A DNA stretch of 64,000 nt from contig CP085825.1 of the NCBI GenBank assembly GCA_020809705.1, positions 4,960,001-5,024,000 of the forward strand, read 5' to 3'. Shown in pieces: positions 11,192-23,400 of the stretch (within the stretch, counting starts at the first letter, position 1; every line of letters begins with the position of its first letter). The notes beneath the pieces are model-generated. The model searched no databases. It saw only the letters and a program-made list of their open reading frames with translations, and was not told the DNA's origin. The position numbers and the translations under genes were made by a program. The DNA comes from Calonectria ilicicola. Lineage: Eukaryota > Ascomycota > Sordariomycetes > Hypocreales > Nectriaceae.

Positions 11192-12027
11192 GATGGAAGA
11201 CTGAGGTTTCTAGGGTGAGGTTCGTCGGTAGAATTAACAAGAAGGAGCTCAAGTGAAGCTCGCAGTCGTCAAGATGATGGCTTTCTAGAACGGAGGTGCA
11301 GAATGTGGAAGGAGGTAGGTATTGTATGAGGAGGTCGGACGCGTAGCTCAAGCTTGCCTAGAGCACATGAGGCAACGAAGCTCAATGGGAAGGCTGAGTT
11401 GGTGCCTCGCGGGGGGTTGTTATGGCCTGAGGCAGAACACTGCTGTGGAAGAAGCTTTGCAAGCAAGCCAGTCAAAAATACTCGAACACTATGGTTACTT
11501 ATATCAGCAATAGTTTCTGAACCTCAAATTTACAGAATTGACTCAGTATTGAGTTTTTTATTCTCAATGTTATTCCTACGTTTTATTTTATCGAATTTTT
11601 GAATTATCCAGTCATATACAGATTCTCACAACGCTCTGCAGCAAGATAGTTGCTGTCATGATAATTCTGTCCGCAGCGCTTATCGCCTGGGCGATCGAGG
11701 GGCACCCCTGCTCACAAGCTATGATAATGGCCAGGACCCGGAAAAAAAAGTTGCAGCCGACATCCAAGAATTCCCGTCTGCCCCATACCAACAACACAGC
11801 GCATCAGACCCGGCCTTCACTACCACTCGGTGGGAAGCTGCAGAGTTACAATACCCTTCCCTGACTTGCTCGACTGTGGTTGGCTCTGATAGGCCCGTGG
11901 GAAACCCATTGGCGCAGAACCAGGCCCCAGACAGCACCAGCAAGAAAAAAAAACTACAGGGCATTCGGGTGCTTGAGGAACTCCAATTTTTTACCTGGCG
12001 CGTTCAAAAACACATCTTCCACCCATC
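11192..12027. other. Divergent promoter region, proteasome / WKF gene
   Basis: This 836-bp region lies between two divergent starts. It is A/T-richer around 11500-11620, and an A8 run occurs near 11944. I see no gene. A proteasome-specific control element could not be identified by eye. Confidence 0.5.
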
Positions 12028-13314
12028 ATGTCTTCCTCCAAGGGAAACGTGCCAGCGCAGCAGGGGCTGGCCTCGAAGTCATCCGGCCAGAAGCGCAAGC
12101 AATCGGCTACTGCATCGGAGCACGCGACTGCAACCGGTCGCCCAACCGTTGGGCACCTAAGCAGCACCCACGAGGGCACACCCAGCAAGAGAAAACTCGA
12201 CGCCCACGCCCCGCCACACTCGAATTCCTCCCACGTTGCTAAGCGACCACGCAAGGATGAAACCACGGGAGACAGGAGTGGACAATTAAAGAAGAAGAAA
12301 TTCGTCACCTTTGCTGATGCCCCCTCCAAGAACAACACGACTACTTCTACTACCTCCCAGTCCACGCCCCAAAAGAAGGCCAAGGGCCCCTCCAAGAAGC
12401 AGAAAACCCCCGCCCCAGCTGATCTCAAGCCGGCTTTGGAGTACCTTCGGTTGTGGAAGACAGCCCGGTCTAGTTGGAAGTTCAACAAGAACCACCAGTC
12501 CACCCTCATTAAGCACGTCTTCGATGCCGAAGGAATCCCCGCCGCCGACATTGACGCCTTTTACGAATATATCAAAGACCTGAAAGGCCTTGTGAGGATG
12601 CGATTGCGTGAAACGGCCCTGGAAATCAGGACCAAGGACCAGGCTGAGGGCGGGGCTGCGTTCCCTGAGGGAACCGACGACCTCAATACCACCCAAGAGC
12701 GGTATGAGACTGTGCTCGCCAAATTTCTGCAATCGCAGACGGTGGGCTGCAAGAGGAAGGCTTTCTCAGAGGATGAGTACGTCTCGGACTCTGATGATGG
12801 TGAAGTTATCATCCAACGACTTGTCAAGCGTATGCGGGCAGAGCTGGTTATCGACGAACTTTCTGATGGAGACACTGAGATGAGTACTACCTCATCTGCC
12901 ACCTCCAGAACTATTACCAGCGATAAGAATTCCACGGCCGCTTCCACCGCAGACAAGAAGGTGAAACTCAATGATGGCACCGGTAAGCGACGACGCAAGC
13001 TCCGTGTGAATATGGACGACAGCGACTCCGAGAGCAGTAGTAGCAGTAGCAGTAGTAGCAGTAGCAGCAGCGACAGTGATAGCGACAACGACGACAGCGA
13101 CGATGATAGCTCAGACTCTGAGTCGGATTCAGAGAGTGATTCAGACACAAGCAGTAGTGGAAGTTCCACATCTTCCTCGGGAGAATCATCCGATGACGAG
13201 GACGGCAGCGATGAGCAGCAAGACGACGATGGATCTTCAAGCAGCTCATCCTCCTCCTCATCGGACGAAGCAGACTCGGAAGACACCAGCGACGATTCAA
13301 GTGATGAGGATTGA
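12028..13314 (+). CDS. WKF-domain protein with acidic serine-rich tail
   Basis: This is a single-exon gene of 428 aa. Residues 1-130 are basic, Ser/Thr/Lys-rich and hold several nuclear-localisation-like clusters (QKRKQ, PSKRK, AKRPRKDE, KKKKFV). Residues about 134-200 form a WKF domain: ALEYLRLWKTARSSWKFNKN, with the WKF tripeptide at 150-152, then a helical segment ending LKGLVRMRLRETALEI. WKF domains occur in C7orf50-type proteins associated with nucleolar/ribosome biogenesis factors. Residues about 330-428 are almost entirely Ser, Asp and Glu, with two pure serine tracts (13033-13071 and around 13239-13260), resembling Nopp140/Srp40-like CK2-phosphorylated tails. The tract at 13033 is an AGT/AGC repeat and may vary in length between strains. 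A nucleolar role is inferred. Confidence 0.88.
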   Translation: MSSSKGNVPAQQGLASKSSGQKRKQSATASEHATATGRPTVGHLSSTHEGTPSKRKLDAHAPPHSNSSHVAKRPRKDETTGDRSGQLKKKKFVTFADAPSKNNTTTSTTSQSTPQKKAKGPSKKQKTPAPADLKPALEYLRLWKTARSSWKFNKNHQSTLIKHVFDAEGIPAADIDAFYEYIKDLKGLVRMRLRETALEIRTKDQAEGGAAFPEGTDDLNTTQERYETVLAKFLQSQTVGCKRKAFSEDEYVSDSDDGEVIIQRLVKRMRAELVIDELSDGDTEMSTTSSATSRTITSDKNSTAASTADKKVKLNDGTGKRRRKLRVNMDDSDSESSSSSSSSSSSSSDSDSDNDDSDDDSSDSESDSESDSDTSSSGSSTSSSGESSDDEDGSDEQQDDDGSSSSSSSSSSDEADSEDTSDDSSDED

Positions 13315-13572
13315 AGGTAATGTCCAAGCGGAAAACAGCATCAGAAGAGGCGATGTTTGAGGCTACGAGTCGGATACACTGTAACATCTCTGTTCAGATA
13401 CCAACTATATATACTTAGATACCCGCGGAACTTGTCCTTCTCATTTTTTTGGAAGCGGATATGATTCTTGTTTTATACATCAAAACTGGATAGGTAAAAA
13501 ATAGACTTATGACTTTGGTATAGGAATATGTATGCTGATTTACAATCTTGAATGTTATTTATACACAAGCCC
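13315..13572. other. Convergent 3' intergenic region
   Basis: This 258-bp A/T-rich spacer between convergent genes holds the two 3' UTRs. Nothing else seen. Confidence 0.5.
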
Positions 13573-14553
13573 TTAAGCGAATAACCTGGTAAACCCTTCT
13601 TGGGGTGGTTGAAGCCAGTTCCTCTTATCGTATTCCCTGCCATCTCCCTCAATGATGTGAAATGTGTAAATGATTCTCCCCTTTTGGCTGGTATTCTTCT
13701 CACTCTTGTGTAAGAGGTTTCCATGGATCAACACCAGATCACCAGCCTTGACCTCGCCGGGAACATAGGCCCCATCGCTACCATCCTTCTTGTCATCCCC
13801 GTACTCTGTACCCTCTGGGAACCGCGGCCCTTCGTTGTCCACCATCTCGGTGCCCGCGTCGCCGGGCTTGCGCACCAGCCGCTTGCTCACGGAGGCCCAG
13901 CGGTGCGACCCGGGGAGGAAGCTCAAGCAGCCGTTCTCCAGCGTGGCGTCCTCGAGCGCGTACCAGAAGCCCACGGCCGACGGCGGGTTCGTGTAGAGGA
14001 AAGTCGAGTCCTGGTGCGGCGGCACCGCGCCGCCAATCTCGGGCTGCTTGCAGATGACCATGCTCTGCAGGCATCGCGGGTCGGAGAAGCCAATGGACCG
14101 GGCCACGGCAGCCGGGCTCACCTCGCCGGCGGCGCGCACGGCGGCGTCGTCAATCAAGCGCGCAAAGGGCGGTGAAAGGGCATGCAAGTAGTGGCCAATC
14201 TTGTTGACGGCGCGGGCCTTTGGCTTTGTGAGGTTTCCGGCATCGTCGAAGGCGTCCTCCTCGAAGAAGAACCGCACCTTGTCGCCAGACGTCAGGAAGT
14301 AATCGTCGCCAACGTGTTCCGACTTTTGGCCCGTGGAGAAGCGCGTGAGCGGGTGGTCCTCGAGGGAGAAGTTCTCGAGCATCTGGTGCGTCTCCTCCAG
14401 CAGCGAAGCCACCGTCTCTGGAGTGAGGGCGCCAGGGATGATGAGGTAGCCATCGCGGTTGAAGGCCTCCAGTTGTGCAGGAGAGAGGCCTGCGTTTGGA
14501 GGTGGCAAACCCGAGTTTGCCTGGCTGTTTGGAAGGACACACATTTCAACCAA
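13573..14553 (-). CDS. Phytanoyl-CoA dioxygenase (PhyH/PHYHD1) family protein
   Basis: This is a predicted Fe(II)/2-oxoglutarate-dependent dioxygenase of the PhyH superfamily. It is a single exon of 326 aa, about the size of PHYHD1-type enzymes. The N-terminal AQLEAFNRDGYLIIPGAL (27-44) is typical of the family. The metal-binding triad is visible as His180 and Asp182 (PPHQDSTFLY) with His282 (IHGNLLHKSEKN). Arg293 (KGRIIYTFH) is placed to bind 2-oxoglutarate. The segment ENGCLSFLPGSHRW is also characteristic. There is no peroxisomal PTS1 at the end (RLFA), so a cytosolic location is likelier. The substrate cannot be told from sequence; fungal members act on fatty acyl chains or on secondary metabolites, and no biosynthetic cluster surrounds it. 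An alternative start is Met4. Confidence 0.9.
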   Translation of the reverse strand: MVEMCVLPNSQANSGLPPPNAGLSPAQLEAFNRDGYLIIPGALTPETVASLLEETHQMLENFSLEDHPLTRFSTGQKSEHVGDDYFLTSGDKVRFFFEEDAFDDAGNLTKPKARAVNKIGHYLHALSPPFARLIDDAAVRAAGEVSPAAVARSIGFSDPRCLQSMVICKQPEIGGAVPPHQDSTFLYTNPPSAVGFWYALEDATLENGCLSFLPGSHRWASVSKRLVRKPGDAGTEMVDNEGPRFPEGTEYGDDKKDGSDGAYVPGEVKAGDLVLIHGNLLHKSEKNTSQKGRIIYTFHIIEGDGREYDKRNWLQPPQEGFTRLFA

Positions 14554-15398
14554 CTTATAGCCGAATAGTCTTTTTTAAAATAGCTCCAGTGTTTTTATTA
14601 GTTAAAAAGCTGTCAAGTTGGGTGTTTGGTTGAGTGGGCGTTGACATTGAAAATAGTCCGAGGTGGGGTTGTTAGGTTGCCGTTATCCCCCACCTACCTT
14701 ATCGCATTGAGCCGGTGACGTCCTAAGCACGGATGCCGGAGATGGCCGCTTACAATGCTTATGTCCCGGGATGAGTGAACGACATGTTAGTGAACATTGG
14801 CTCCATTAACAGCACATTATTGTCATTGTTATTCGATTTTAAGATCCCCAAGCATGCACACCAACGGCCGTCCGCAAGCAACCGAAATATCATCCCGAGT
14901 ATTGCATTTGAACGACCATGTCATTCCAAGATCATACGAGTGATGGACTCATTCATGGTAGAATAGTAATGAGAGATCAATTATCCTTTCTATCTTCTTG
15001 CCTTCTCCATCTGGCCATGAGAATTTGTGCTTCGTGCAGAAAGGCTCTATCCCAGAATAGCCAATACTACTTCTTGTTCATTACCCCCCAGTCACATTGA
15101 CTAACATTGTGTTACCAACACACCCAACATATATAGCTCGTTGCCTCCAGAGCAGCGAGGTATTCATTATCAACAGAGATTGACGTCTATGCACAGCATT
15201 GATCGTCGTGAGCGCTACCATATATCTTCGCTCAAACACGGGAGATCCAAGAACTATAATACTTTGATCCCCAAGAGTAAGTTCAAAAAAAAAAAAAAGG
15301 AAATAAGAAATAGATAAATAAAAACGCCTTCCTCATGATCTGTAAGAGATGTCGAGGCCCAATTTAAAAGAGAATAAAAGAAAACCCAGATTCAAGCA
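14554..15398. other. Intergenic region PhyH / claudin-like gene
   Basis: This 845-bp region lies between the 5' end of the PhyH-family gene and the 3' end of the claudin-like gene, both on the minus strand. It is A/T-rich, with an A-run near 15286-15298. I see no gene in it. Confidence 0.5.
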
Positions 15399-16235
15399 TC
15401 AAGCTGAAGGATATCGGGTGGGAGGGTCTCGAAGAAAGTCGTATCCATCCTCGGGAGGAAGAAGGTAGGCCGAGAACACAAGACCAGCAGCTGTAAGGAG
15501 AGAAATAACGGCACTGGTGGTGCCAAGATAGAAGGAAACATCAAGATTCCATCCGGGGATGGTAAATTGATCGTCGTTTTCGAAGAGGTAGGCCTAGAAC
15601 ATCCTGTGAGCAGAGTAATCATAACATCACCCGAAATGAAAGTACTCACGACAATGGAAATAGTTGAAAACTGGGCAACGGACACCAGCGTCAACAGAGC
15701 TCCCGCAAACGGCCAGCCCATCTCACGTTTGGCCCTTCCGCCACCCATGATGACGACAAACGAAACGAGTCCCGCCAAGCACAAGATGGTGGAAAACGAG
15801 GCCATAAACCCTACAGTCCTCCACATCGAACAAAAATATCGCTCATCGTCCTGGCACAGCTCTTTGTACGGAAAGGGTCGGCAAGGTGGATCATCGAGAG
15901 TAGAACAGCTTCTGGATAAACCAATGTGCTTCTCAACCTTTTCGCCAGCAGTCGTAGTGACCGAATAGCTGACCCAGTTCGGCATCCATATGGAAACCAA
16001 AACCATTATAGTTGCTGTCGCATGTTAGCCAGTGATCCATTTCCCACTATGCCTCCCAACAATGGTGTCGTCTGCGCATGTCCAGGGCATGCCGGCGGGA
16101 GCCCGTCGCGGTCGGCAAACGACGTCATTGCGGCGCGACGATGGGTCTTGGCGGGCGGGGCCGACGGGTGACAAAAAGGCACGTACAGGCAGTAAAAGCC
16201 ACGAGGGCTGAGGAATAAACGGAGACACGCGTCAT
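15399..16235 (-). CDS. Claudin-like four-helix membrane protein
   Basis: This is a fungal four-transmembrane protein of claudin/Sur7-like topology, probably in the plasma membrane; the function is not known. Exons are 16187-16235, 15650-16014 and 15399-15593, giving 202 aa. The 49-nt first exon supplies the start of helix 1 (MTRVSVYSSALVAFTA) and the 172-nt intron joins it to STIMVLVSIWMPNWVSY. Predicted helices lie at about 5-30, 84-106, 117-140 and 160-182. The first extracellular loop has four cysteines (53, 61, 70, 78) and follows a PNWVSY...GLSRSC pattern resembling the claudin W-GLW-C-C signature. The last exon uses the acceptor TTCTAG, not the CTCACAG 10 nt earlier, because only the former restores helix 4 (TSAVISLLTAAGLVFSAYLL) and an ending DPPTRYPSA. 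Retention of this intron also leaves the frame open. Confidence 0.83.
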
Positions 16236-17427
16236 GGCCAAAGATGTTATCTGGCAAGACAGCTTTCGGGTGGTAGATGAAGGAAAAGCCGAGGGAAAGA
16301 GTGTGGGAGGGAGGTGGGCAAGTTATGTTGATGCCTGTTTGCCTGCGGTTGTGCCTTGAGTGGCTGTGGCTGATGCGGAGAGGCCAAGGTGGCAGCAGCA
16401 ATGGGGTGAGGGATGGCGTGGCTTGGAATTGCCGGAAATAGCACACCATCCACGGAGTGTTCATCATCCTACGGTGATAGGAAAAATAATGTGCCGAATT
16501 GAAGTTAGCAAGAAGCGCTGCCACGTTCATCCAATTTTTGATCCGGCTAGTGTATGGCAAAAAGTATCATAATAAGCGGTCTAATTATTATAATATTGTG
16601 TATTTTGGTTAACAGTTGGGTTTCATGACCAAATAGTGACCCAATCGTGCGCACTGTTGGTCCCAGGCCCTCCAACACAACCCATACTCTCGTCTCACTT
16701 CTCTTGTTTAGTTACCTCATTCCACAGCCTGGGACACACGAATAACATGCCCAACCTACTTCATGTGCACCTAACTTCAGAGTCGTGTTTTTTTTACAAG
16801 TTCATTGTATCACCGAGTTCAAATTTACCGCAAAAAATACCATTTTGTGCATCAAATCCTGGACTGGGATCTACCTACCCTATGCCTCGCCGCACATGAA
16901 AATTTCATCCCCAGTCAATAGCAGCAACTACAGCGGGTCTTTTGACACATAGTTGGAGACGGAAATCATTTCATTTAAGGTTATTTATTCATTATCATGT
17001 TTATTCTCGTGTCGCTTAAAAAAGACCCTTTTCAATTGTAACCATGAATTTTTTTCCCTACTCTATCCTAGTCCATCGGCATCCGCTCTGACGCCTGCTT
17101 TATCGGCTTAGTTGATGCGTCCCCCCCGGTCTTGCTTAGCAACCGTAACCCCATTATTCGCCTTTCACGGGGTCAATTACCTCAGAAGAAACCCACTCAG
17201 CGGACTTAGGACTTCCATGTCCGCCCATGTTTTTTTTTCCTTGCATCGCGGGCATCTACGCCGCCTCGCAACCTTGGTAGCCCCACCCCCACTATCAACC
17301 TCCCCTCCGCTTCCCGGTCTCTGCCGTCACCGGACCCCGACCATTTCGCCTTCCGGTATCTAAACCTCCCATCTATGCCGTGCCGATTCCGCAACTCCCC
17401 CTCGTACATATAATCCCGCTGCGAGCC
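16236..17427. other. Divergent promoter region, claudin-like / nit2
   Basis: This 1.19-kb region lies between two divergent starts. It is A/T-rich at 16560-17050 and turns C-rich (CCCCCC and CCACCCCCAC tracts) close to the nit2 start, as fungal promoters often do. No gene or RNA seen. Confidence 0.5.
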
Positions 17428-18435
17428 ATGCGAAACGCATTGCGAACTTTCGCTAGCCTATCTAGACCCTTCTGCCACCCAAGATCGCCATTCGCTCCCG
17501 TGCTTCGCAGCTCGCTGTTCTCGCGCACCATGTCGTCTACTGCTGAACCCGTGCTTAAGCAGCCCGTCAAGCTGGGCCTTATCCAGCTCGCCTCAGGCGC
17601 TGACAAGCAGGCAAACCTCAAGCACGCCGCCGAAAAGGTCGCCGAGACTGCTGCTCAGGGTAGCAAGATTGTCGTCTTGCCTGAGTGCTTTAATTCGCCA
17701 TATGGCACAAACTACTTCCCTGAATATGCTGAGACGTTGCTGCCTTCGCCTCCACCAGCCGAGCAGGCTCCTTCGTTTCACGCCCTATCTAAGATGGCTT
17801 CTGATAATAAGGTGTATCTGGTAGGTGGCTCCATCCCAGAGTTCAACCCGGACACCAAGAAGCACTACAACACGAGCTTGGTCTTCGGCCCCGATGGTTC
17901 CTTGTTGGCCACCCACCGCAAGGTACATCTCTTTGACATTGATATCCCTGGCGGCATCACATTCCGCGAGTCCGATGTTCTCAGCCCCGGAAACAAGGTG
18001 ACCATCGTTGATCTTCCCGAGTACGGCAAGATTGCCGTTGCCATTTGCTACGACGTGCGCTTTCCCGAGTTGGCCACCATTGCCACCCGTCACGGCGCAT
18101 TCGCTCTTATTTACCCAGGCGCATTCAACACAACCACCGGTCCTCTGCACTGGCGTCTTCTGGGACAAGCTCGCGCAGTCGACAACCAGGTCTACGTCGC
18201 TCTTTGCAGCCCTTCTCGTGCAGCCTCCGGCTACCCCGCCTGGGGCCACTCCCTTATTGTCGACCCGCTTGGCAAGGTTCTCGAGGAAGCTGAGGAGCAC
18301 GAGACTATCGTGCAATGGGAACTAGAGAACAACAAGATTGCTGAGACAAGAAGGAACATTCCCCTCAACTCCCAACGCAGGTTCGATGTATACCCGGATG
18401 TGAGCAAAGGCAAAATCCAGTTTGAGGAGCCTTGA
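17428..18435 (+). CDS. nit2: Nit2-type carbon-nitrogen hydrolase (omega-amidase / deaminated glutathione amidase)
   Basis: This is a nitrilase-superfamily amidase. Relatives hydrolyse alpha-ketoglutaramate (omega-amidase) or deaminated glutathione, a metabolite-repair step. It is a single exon of 335 aa. The catalytic triad is visible as Glu86 (VVLPECFNSPYG), Lys165 (HRKVHLFDIDIPGG) and Cys207 (ICYDVRFPEL). LIYPGAFNTTTGPLHW and RAVDNQVYV are further family signatures. From the Met at 17428 the first 35 residues are basic, Arg/Ser-rich and without acidic residues (MRNALRTFASLSRPF), which looks like a mitochondrial presequence. A second Met at 17530 (MSSTAEPVLKQPVKLG) would give a 301-aa cytosolic form. 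A further in-frame ATG at 17380 is unlikely. Dual localisation by alternative starts is inference. The 3' end converges on spe3. Confidence 0.93.
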   Translation: MRNALRTFASLSRPFCHPRSPFAPVLRSSLFSRTMSSTAEPVLKQPVKLGLIQLASGADKQANLKHAAEKVAETAAQGSKIVVLPECFNSPYGTNYFPEYAETLLPSPPPAEQAPSFHALSKMASDNKVYLVGGSIPEFNPDTKKHYNTSLVFGPDGSLLATHRKVHLFDIDIPGGITFRESDVLSPGNKVTIVDLPEYGKIAVAICYDVRFPELATIATRHGAFALIYPGAFNTTTGPLHWRLLGQARAVDNQVYVALCSPSRAASGYPAWGHSLIVDPLGKVLEEAEEHETIVQWELENNKIAETRRNIPLNSQRRFDVYPDVSKGKIQFEEP

Positions 18436-18805
18436 TATACGATAGTTCGTAATTAGACGATAAGTAAAAATGAACCCTATTATAATATTTATGAATGGCA
18501 ATGGCGATGGCGTGATTTTGAAGACGACTTGTGGGTTATTGTGACCTCTTCCGCGTTGACTAGTATTTACACTGGTAATCACAAATAAAAACAATTGGGG
18601 CACATTTAAAATTGTCATTAGACGCCATGTCAATGTCTTGCTTTGCAGCAAGACGGGGACTTTTTTTAATTTCCGTTTTTGCACCCTTACTGTGCTCATA
18701 CGTGTTCTATGTAACCATACATCATGGTCATTCCGAATTTTTTATAATTCGTTTTTGAAACTCCAATACAAAGCCGCCCCACCCAGAATTGCTCCTTTCC
18801 GTAAC
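18436..18805. other. Convergent 3' intergenic region nit2/spe3
   Basis: This 370-bp A/T-rich spacer carries the 3' UTRs of two convergent genes. No coding pattern or repeat seen. Confidence 0.5.
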
Positions 18806-20429
<1,624 letters not shown>

Positions 20430-23400
20430 TGTGGCAGATGTTACGACGGAGCGTGAAGAGAAGAGGGGAGCAGAGAGCAAGCGGCGAGAGTGAAAACGAG
20501 GCGACGAGTCGAATCCTGATCCAGTGAACAGAAGTGTCGAGTGCGGATGCGACCAGAAGGGGGGAGGGAAAACGGGCTTCTTATGAGGGACGCAACATGG
20601 TGGGGTGAAAATTTTCGATGCCCACCTCTGCCGGGGACGAGCCGCGAAAAGCTGTGATGCGCTGACCATGACGGTTTTGGTCGGGCAGCGACGGGTGCGC
20701 CCAGCCAGCTACGAGTTCCGAGTACTTGCTCGCAGAATTTTAATCCTGGTCCGTTGTTACAAAATCGACCTTGCTATCCAGTACAGAGTACCACCTGGTA
20801 CGGGGATGGCACTTGTTTTGCTCCACGTCCAGCCGCTGTCTGTATTCCTCGCATACAGGCACGCTCACCGGCCGTTGGCCGAAGTCGTGGCCCCTGGCTG
20901 GTGCCACTGTACAGCGAGGCACTTAATGTACGACTGGATGGTCTGCTTGACCATGAAGCCCATGATTTGCTGGCCTGGCACTGGCTAGAGCGAATCGGCA
21001 TGCTGCGGGTGCGACTTGCTGTGCTGCCGGTCACCGACTTAGAGGCTTGGTCGCTCTCAAGTTTTTTCCTTTCTTGGTAGTGTGGACGTCATTGGAGAGC
21101 TTCAGCGTGGGGTGGTGGGACCTGGAGGTGGTGGGAAGACTGCCTATTCCTCAGGAACGGGACAGACTGGGTATTCGCATTGTGTAAGCCAGGAATGCCA
21201 ACAATAACTTCTAGACCGCTAAACTGGGAGCCGTGGCGATGACGATGTTTTCCTCATGCAATCGAATCTCCAGTATTATGCTGCTGCTGCTCCCATTCGT
21301 CGAAGATTCTTTGTGCGGGTCTTGTTGGTTTTGAACTCGGATGCGTGATGTAATGACTGATCTGTAACTTGAAAGAAAAAAAAAAGAAATATCAGTGGGA
21401 AATGCATGTATGTGCGTATGTATGCAACCTCTCTGTTGCAGGCAAATATGACTGATAGTTTCTGCTTGAACAGAACCATTGAACACTGTGGAACGTGATT
21501 TTCTAGCCCTAGCTTGATACATGCACTTTTGCCTCCTATCGAACATGATGAACACCACTGCCCTTATCAGAGATTGATCCGCAGCGTAGCCTTATTCACT
21601 GGACTAGGCACATGAATGCTTGTGCCTCTCTTTTGTCCTGTTGATGATGGGCACGGGCTGATCGCCCAATAGATGCAGACACCCACTTCCCTTGGGGGTC
21701 GGCCCCAATTATCTCGGGGGAACAGAGCTTTCCTCTCCCCTGCACGTGCGTACGCACTCCTATACCTTAATTAATTATGTCAATGGCTTGTTACATGCGC
21801 CTGTGGGCGAAAATAGAGTTTACGTCATGTCACTCGTTGGTTCATCCGGATATATCGTCGCAAACATATTGGGGTTGGATGCCGTGTCTTGCAACCTGGC
21901 AGACCATCCTGTTTCTGCCTCAGCCATAAGTATGAATGTGTTAGAAATCAAGGCGATGAAAAAAAAAAAAATATTCGCAGTGGAGAGACATTCTTACGTA
22001 CGTCCAAGGCGGATTCAAGCCGGGGGAGCGGGGAGGAATAATACCGGCTACAAGCCGGCTGTATGAATTAGGTAGGTCATTGGCCTAAGGTTCTAAGGTC
22101 CTAGTAGGGGTACCCTTCTGCAGGCCGAACTAAACCTAAAGCAATTCCTGGCCTGTTTGGCAACTGCTCTGCGAAGGCACCCCTTCCCTGTATTTTCTCC
22201 TTCGTGCTGGGTTCTAGGCTGCTCCCCGTCGTTGTCTCCCCCGTGCCCACCGTTGCAATTTGTTCCCCCTTCTTCAGCGTCCATGGATGATTTAATTACC
22301 GTCGTCTGCCTGTCCTGCCATCGTTCTGTCGTCTAACGGTATGACGACCGCTTCTAGTCGCGTGTGTGGAGATCTCGCCGTCAATTGCCATTCGGTTTGT
22401 TTCTCTTCCATCCTGCACCATGCAAGCCATGCCTGCAAGAGAGTCCCAGAGAGTGGCAACGCCTGGGCGCCTGGCGAACAAAAAAGCAAATCGCCTTATG
22501 TCTTATGCCAGCTACCTGGAGTGCGGAAACTTGGCCACCACCGGCGTTAAGCAGACAGGCTCCTCTTCCACCGGACATGCTTCTCAAAATCAGGAGATGT
22601 AGGACCACGAGCAGCTGTCCTCTGGTGCCATCCTGACGCTCCACTGCCCTTCCAGCGAACTCGGCCCCGTTGTGTCCTTTCACTGACAGGCTACTGAAGC
22701 ACTGCCCACCAAAGTGGGATCGCCTGAATGGCCCTGGCCCTCCTCAGAATCTGGATAGTGTTTTTCTGGCTGGGCTGCGGAGCACACTTGAAACCAATGC
22801 CGGGCACTAGAAGGCGCCGTTGCTGGGCCGAATCCGGGCCCTAATGTTGCAGCAGGACTCACCAGAACGCAAGGATCATGTCTGCCGGGAACCTTGCCTT
22901 GTACTTCCGGTCTTTGCAGCTGGCTAGGCTTCAAGGATCGGCACCCCAATGTCGCACGCGTGTCCGGGGGAGGCAGAAACCCTCTAGTCCTCGTTGCGGT
23001 GCTGAGTGAGAATGAACGCTGTTGGGCTATGGGCGGAAAAGAGCCTTCCCCTACGCTTCCCCTACTATCCCTTGCTCTGGTTACTCTCTCCAGCGCCCCC
23101 CCGAGAACTCTCATTGTCGGTACCTGCATTCGCCAATTCGCAATCCATGTCCCGCGACGATCCCCGATGACCGTTGCATTCTGGGGGACTGCCAATGTCG
23201 CAAAGTGCCTCGCCTCGTACCGCCCCTGACTCAATGGACTGACGATTTGATGGCTAGTCATTACCTGCATTAGCAGCGATTTTGGTGAGTCGAGCCGCTT
23301 TCCACAGCGCCAGCTCCCAGCTATGTATGCCGCTCAGATAACCCCGGCGGGGGGGAGGGGACACTGGAATTGCTAGCAAAGTCACTGGCTCCTCTGTGTA

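Noticed and set aside
12561..13286. 241-codon minus-strand frame rich in Ser/Leu opposite the WKF-domain gene
   Set aside because: It is the reverse complement of the Ser/Asp/Glu codon repeats, which cannot form stops on that strand. The plus-strand gene has a recognisable domain.
14150..14542. Alternative frames inside the PhyH-family gene on both strands
   Set aside because: They overlap a gene with an intact metal-binding triad and are shadows of its GC-biased codons.
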